Of a stretch of DNA of 64,000 bases, positions 59,273 through 64,000 are shown in pieces. The translations under genes and the position numbers were made by a program. Each line of letters opens with the position of its first letter. Position 1 is the stretch's first letter. Below the pieces are notes generated by a model, which was not told the DNA's origin, made no database searches, and saw nothing but the letters and a program-made list of their open reading frames with translations. The stretch is from Petunia secreta. Its lineage: Eukaryota; Streptophyta; Magnoliopsida; Solanales; Solanaceae. The DNA is taken from the NCBI GenBank assembly GCA_029990175.1, contig JARKIP010000053.1, positions 12,232,001-12,296,000 of the forward strand. The letters run 5' to 3'.

Positions 59273-59703
59273 ATTTTGAAGTACCTATCATTCTTGGGAG
59301 ACCATTCTTGGCAATTGAAAGAGCTCTTTGCGATGTGGAAAGAGGTGAACTTACTTTTAGGTTCAATGGAGAGAAGGTCGTATTTCATATTTGCAAGGCT
59401 TTGAAACAACCAGTGGATGATGATGCAACTTGTTCTTATGTCGATGTTGTGGTTGATGCCCTAGTGGAAAAGGAGAGTGTCTTAGCTAGTCAAGAAGACA
59501 CATTGGCGGCGGTAATTTGGAACATGGATGTGGAAGATGAAGAGAGTGTAGCAGAGGTGGTGAAGGCATTAGGAGGCTTTGGATCAAAACCCTATGTACC
59601 TAAAAAGTTATCCTTAGACATTGAAAACCGAGAAACCCCACCTACAAAACCATCCATCGAAGAACCACCGAAACTTGAATTGAAATCCTACCATCCCATT
59701 TGA
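59242..59703 (+). pseudogene. Element D: protease C-terminal part and linker
   Basis: FVILDCPIDFEVPIILGRPFLAI followed by ALCDVERGELTFRFN is the standard second half of the Athila protease (the ILGRPFL patch), in the frame after the shift near 59240. It is followed by an acidic linker up to TGA at 59701. Confidence 0.88.
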
Positions 59704-61334
59704 GATACACCTTCCTTGGTCCCAACTCCACTCTACCCATAATCATTTCATCCCACTTGACCGAAACTCAAGAATCTAAACTTGTTGAAGTGGTAAAGAG
59801 GAGAACTAAAGCTATATGGTGGACCTTGGTGGATATAAGAGGGATCTATCCGGGGGTATGCACAAATAAAATCTTGCTTGAAGAGGGGTGTCGGCCAAGT
59901 GTAGAACATCAAAGGAGGTTGAATCCTCCTATGCAAGAAGTGGTGAAGAAAGAAATCATCAAATGGCTAGACGTGGGTGTGATAGTTCCATTGTCCGATA
60001 GCAAGTGGATGTCAGCCGTGCAATGTGTGCCCAAGAAAAGGGGGATGACGGTGATTCTAAATAACAAGGGAGAATCCATTGCAACTATACCTGTAACCGG
60101 GTAGAGAGTGTGTATGGATTATCGGAAGCTCAACACCGCTGCAAGGAAGGATCATTTTCCTTTTCCATTCATTGATTAAATGCTTGATCGGTTGGCGGGA
60201 CGTGCTTACTATTGTTTCTTGGATGGGTACTCCATCTATAACCAAATATCCATTGAGGCCGAGGATCAAGAAAAGACCACTTTCACTTTCCCCTATGGCA
60301 CATTTGCATTCCGTAAAATGCTATTTGGTCTTTGTAATGCCCCCACCACATTCCAAAGGTTCATGCTAGCTCTTTTCTACGACATGGTAGAAAATTTTCT
60401 TGAGGTTTTCATGGATGATTTCTCAGTGGTTGGAGATTCATTTGATGATTGCTTGTCGAATTTGAAAAGGGTGCTAGAGAGATGTAAAGAAACAAGGCTT
60501 TTGCTCAATTGGGAGAAATGTCACTTCTTAGTACAAGAAGGCACAGTGTTGGGACACAAAGTCTCCAAGAAAGGCATCCAAGTAGATCAAGCAAAGATTG
60601 AGGTGATTTCAAAACTTCCACCTCCAATGACCATGAAGGGTGTCCGAAGTTTCTTGGGGCATGCGGGATTTTATCTCCACTTTATCAAGGACTTCTCCAA
60701 AGTTGTGAATCCTATGTGCAAACTTTTAGAGAAGGATGCCAACTTCGTGTTTTACAAGTCTTTCTTAGGAGCTTTTAAAGAAGTGAAGAAGAGGTTAAAA
60801 ACCGCACCGATAATTGTGAGTCCTAATTGGGAGCTTCTGTTCGAGCTCATGTGTGACGCTAGGGACGTGGATTTGGGGGCCGTGCTAGGTCAACGGGTGA
60901 AGAAGATGTTTCATCCCATCTACTATGTAATTAAGACAATGAACGGAGCTCAATTGAATTATACGGTGACGGATAAGGAGCTCTTGGCTATTGTGTTCGC
61001 TTTTGAAAAATTCCGATCATATTTGGTGGGGTCGAAGATAATTGTTCACACCGATCACTCCGCCATCCGATATTTGATGGCGAACAAAGACTCCAAAGCA
61101 AGGCTTATCCGGTGGGTGTTACTTCTTAAAGAATTTGATATTGAGGTGCTTGATCGAAAAGGGACCGAAAATCAAGCGGCGGACCACTTATCCCGTTTGG
61201 AGGAGGGTAGGCCAAAAGAAGAGATAGAAGTGAATGATGCATTTCTGGATGAGAGGATCTTGGCCGTGTCTTGGGAACCAATCCCATGGTATGGCAACCT
61301 AGCCTATTTCATAGTAGAGGGAAATACATCTTAG
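59700..61334 (+). pseudogene. Element D: reverse transcriptase and RNase H
   Basis: RT starts with the linker SDSKWMSAVQCVPKK, then two stops (TAG at 60102 for a likely Trp codon, TAA at 60177 for a likely Gln codon), then an uninterrupted 384-codon frame. It has LDGYSIYNQISIEAEDQEKT, MLFGLCNAPTTFQRFM, catalytic FMDDF (60408-60422), FLGHAGFY, then RNase H (ELMCDARDVDLGAVLGQ; VTDKELLAIVFAFEKFRSYL; VHTDHSAIRYL). FMDDF in place of YVDDF is normal for this clade. It ends at an internal deletion before integrase. Confidence 0.92.
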
Positions 61335-62161
61335 TAGCGGTTGATTATGTGTCCAAATGGGTGGAAGCAGTTGCACTCCCCAATAATGAAGCCAAGAGTG
61401 TGTTGGGTTTCTTGAAAGAATATTTTCTCACGATTCGGGACCCCGAGGGCGATCATTAGTGATGGTGGGAGCCATTTTTGCAATCGAGCTTTTGCAAACC
61501 TTCTCAAAAAATACGGAGTGAAATACAAAGTTGCAAAGCCCTACCACCCTCAAACAAGTGGGCAAGTTGAAGTCTCAAACCGGGAAGTGAAGAACATTCT
61601 AGCCAAGACGGTTAATGCAAATAGAACCGATTGGGCTAGAAAATTTGATGAAGCTTTATGGGCTTACCGTACCGCCTAAAAACTCCGATTTGGATGTCTC
61701 CATTCAAATTGGTATTCGGTAAAGCTTGTCATTTACCGGTTGAGCTTGAGCACAAGGCCTTGTGGGTATTGAAGAAGTTGAATATGGATTGGAGCAATGC
61801 CGCAAATGCAAGAGTGTCGAACTTGTATGAACTCGATGAATTCTGATTCTTGGCCTATGAAAATGCAATGATATACAAAGAAAAAATGAAGATGCTTCAT
61901 GATTCGAGAATTTGGAACCGGACATTCAACGAGGGAGACTTGGTGTTGTTAGACACCCTCTTGAAGTTATTCCCCGGAAAGCTTAAATCCAAATGGAAGG
62001 GTCCGTTTAAGGTGGTAGGTGTTACACCTTATGGCTTGGTTGATTTGCAATTGAAGGAAGGAGGAAGAACTTTCCGAGTCAATAGGCATCAGGTGAAACA
62101 CTATTTAGGATGCGATGCTGAGGTTGGTGAAGTGGCGTGCATCTATCTTGATGAACCGTGA
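61319..62161 (+). pseudogene. Element D: integrase, N-terminal part deleted
   Basis: RNase H text (WYGNLAYFIVEG) passes directly into integrase core text (KYILVAVDYVSKWVEAVALP). The H2C2 finger and the first catalytic Asp region are missing, a deletion of a few hundred bases near 61320. A frameshift follows near 61436 (DPEGDH then stop), and ISDGGSHFCNRAF and SGQVEVSNREVKN are read in the next frame (second Asp and Glu). The C-terminal part (61658-62161, FKLVFGKACHLPVELEHKA; GKLKSKWKGPFKV; NRHQVKHYLG) is well kept in two frames. Confidence 0.9.
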
Positions 62162-63968
62162 GTGGAAAAGTCATCACCGTCGTGCCGCGACGTTAAATTA
62201 GGCGCTTCTTGGTAAGCAACCCATATTTTTAGTGTAATTAATTGTTACTTGTGCAGGTGCTCGAATGTTAGTGAGCTCGAGAGTTGAAACATGAGGAAAA
62301 GGGCCAAGAATAGCTCGGTACAAGGCTAGGCGGACCTCCTAATTTTTCAGGAGGACCGCCCAGGTAAGTTTTAGTGGTGGAAAAAGGCAAAGAAAAAGAG
62401 AACAAAGCTAGGCGGACTGCCTGGCCCATTAGGCACTCCGTCTGGCCCAACAGGCGGTCCACCCAGCCCAAATGCTGAGTGACCCATCGGGTTTAGGGAT
62501 TAAACACCCCAAAAATTATCTATTTTTCATTCTCTTTGAATTTTAACAAAACAAAGGGACCCTTTGGCCGAAAATCATATCCCACTCCATAAAAAATCAT
62601 TTTCATTCATCCACAATACACACAAATCACTCCACAATCCCTTTTCATCCTCAACTCACATTAATTTTGGGTATGTTCATGAATTTTTTCCATTTTTGCT
62701 TTAATTTTCTTTAACTAGTGAAACATTATTTCTAGGTATAGGAGTACTTAATAGTAGACTAACTTAGTATTAACATTGTTCCTTGTGCTTGAATGCTTCA
62801 TATTAATGTTGGTACATTGAGAAAGTTAGGGTTCATGATGTAGAAAATTGGGAATTTTGATGAAACTTGAACCCTTGGCATGCTTCGCATGAATTGGATG
62901 CTTGAGTTGTGTCTAAGTCGTTAATGCTATAGTAAACCAAGCTTGAAAAGTTGTTTTGTTGAATCGAACTTGAATTGGTGAGCAAACTTGAAATTCAAGA
63001 ATTGAAAATTCATGTTTTGGTTTAAATCTTGCACCCATGGATTGAATATGCTAAAATTATTTGCTTGGGGTGCTTTAGAATGTGGGGAAGTCCAGAGGGA
63101 TGTCTTAAATGTTGAAATGTGCAAAACCCATTATTTGGGGGAAAGTGAAAACTCAAGAACAATGAGTAAAGTGCGCTTGAGCTTGATATCGCTCTAGATG
63201 GCATGATTTTCCTTGCGCTTGCCCAATTTTTGAGTTGGGATTAGGAGTATTAGAAGTAGGTTGTTTGTTTGAGGTTTCCCGAAATGAATTCAAAGTGAAA
63301 CATGCAAGAAAATTTTGACTTTGAAATGTTTGAGAGTAAATCAAAATTGTCTTGATGGTATTGCTACTTTCATGCTTTGGTTGGTTGTTTGAGATGGATT
63401 TGAACCATGAGCATAGTTCTAAGACTTTGCTCGCTTATAAATTCTCCAAGTTCATATATGTAGAGTCAATTGTTTGTCTCCATCTCATGTTGATCTCGAT
63501 GAAGTGGTTGTTTTCATGACTCTTGATGGTATAAAATTGCTTAAGTTCACTCAAATCTCACACACCACTAGTTGATTGTTTGAGATTGTTTTGTTCCCAA
63601 GAGTTCATGTGAGTAGAGTTAGGAAAAGTGCGGCTTGAACCATGCCAGGCGGACCTCCCAAGGTGAGGCGCCACGCCTAAGTTTCCTCACTTCCTAAGTT
63701 TGAATTTGTCATCAGGCGCTCCGCCTTGTTAACAGGCGGTGCGCCTCACTGCCTCCATTCTTGTTTACAGGCGCTCCGCCTTTATCTTTAGGCGCTGCGC
63801 CTGACTGCCTGGCTGCCTATATTTTATGCTTTCACCAGGCGGACCGCTTGGCCCTTTAAGCGCTCTGCCTGACCCTTGCTTCAATGCACTCATGATGTTT
63901 TTCAATTGTTTCTGTTATGTTATGTACTCTCACACGTCTAACAATGCTTTGTATGTGTTTTAGGTAGA
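62162..63968 (+). other. Element D: spacer between pol and second ORF
   Basis: 1.8 kb with no coding frame I accept. It starts with the GTCGTGCCGCGACGTTAAA...GCGCTTCTTGG segment usual after Athila pol. It contains two clusters of GGCGGACCGCC/GGCGCTCCGCC near-palindromes (62328-62470, five; 63648-63880, eight). The rest is AT-rich. Confidence 0.7.
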
Positions 63969-64000
63969 ATGGGCAAACCCAAAAAAAGAAAACAAGCTTC
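63969..64000 (+). CDS. Element D: start of second ORF (env-like position), cut by window end
   Basis: ATG 63969 opens a Lys/Arg-rich start (MGKPKKRKQA) and runs off the window. In Athila/Calypso elements an ORF after pol often begins with a short basic stretch like this and is called env-like by position. Only ten codons are visible, so its nature and integrity are unknown. Confidence 0.5.
   Translation, partial: MGKPKKRKQA

Overview
This is plant nuclear DNA: a eudicot, probably Solanaceae judging from recalled repeat families (not searched). One ordinary host gene sits in a dense nest of LTR retrotransposons. The gene is a complete peroxisomal glycolate oxidase (GOX) on the minus strand, 16310-27907, with 11 coding exons. 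Its translation follows the known plant enzyme along its whole length, every intron is GT-AG, and all flavin and active-site residues are present. No tRNA, rRNA, CRISPR or bacterial-type feature was seen.

Layout. 1-15990: a decayed CRM-like Ty3/gypsy element on the + strand (element A; its 5' part lies outside the window). It is split twice by one family of long LTRs: a + strand LTR end at 1-1301, and a full 9.2 kb minus-strand element at 2981-12167 with 2.6 kb LTRs and a 5 bp target duplication. 15991-28400: GOX and its presumed promoter. Intron 3 carries a 7535 bp CRM-like element (element B, 18654-26188) with two 773 bp LTRs, a perfect TTACT target duplication, a primer site and a polypurine tract. 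29342-34394: a decayed Ty1/copia element. 34556-38226: an internally deleted Tat-type gypsy element, minus strand. 38600-47910: remains of another minus-strand Tat-type element (gag, protease, antisense ORF), broken by a 4.5 kb solo-LTR-like insertion with an ATACT duplication, which itself contains a small TIR transposon. 48150-54540: a decayed + strand gypsy element (F), interrupted by a 1.87 kb solo LTR with a GAAAA duplication and by a TIR element. 54541-55025: a truncated LTR. 55030-64000: an Athila-type gypsy element (D), + strand, running off the window end at the start of its second ORF.

How the parts relate. GOX oxidises glycolate to glyoxylate in photorespiration. Nothing in the window suggests it has lost function, although intron 3 is about 8.5 kb because of element B. 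Element B is antisense to GOX, so its own polyadenylation signals are not read by GOX transcripts. Elements A and B are sister copies that flank or enter the gene's 3' half. The least explained pattern is a set of short GC-rich near-palindromes of the form GGCG-NNN-CGCC, clustered in non-coding parts of three elements from two distant gypsy lineages (A and B, CRM-like; D, Athila-like) and not noticed elsewhere in the window.
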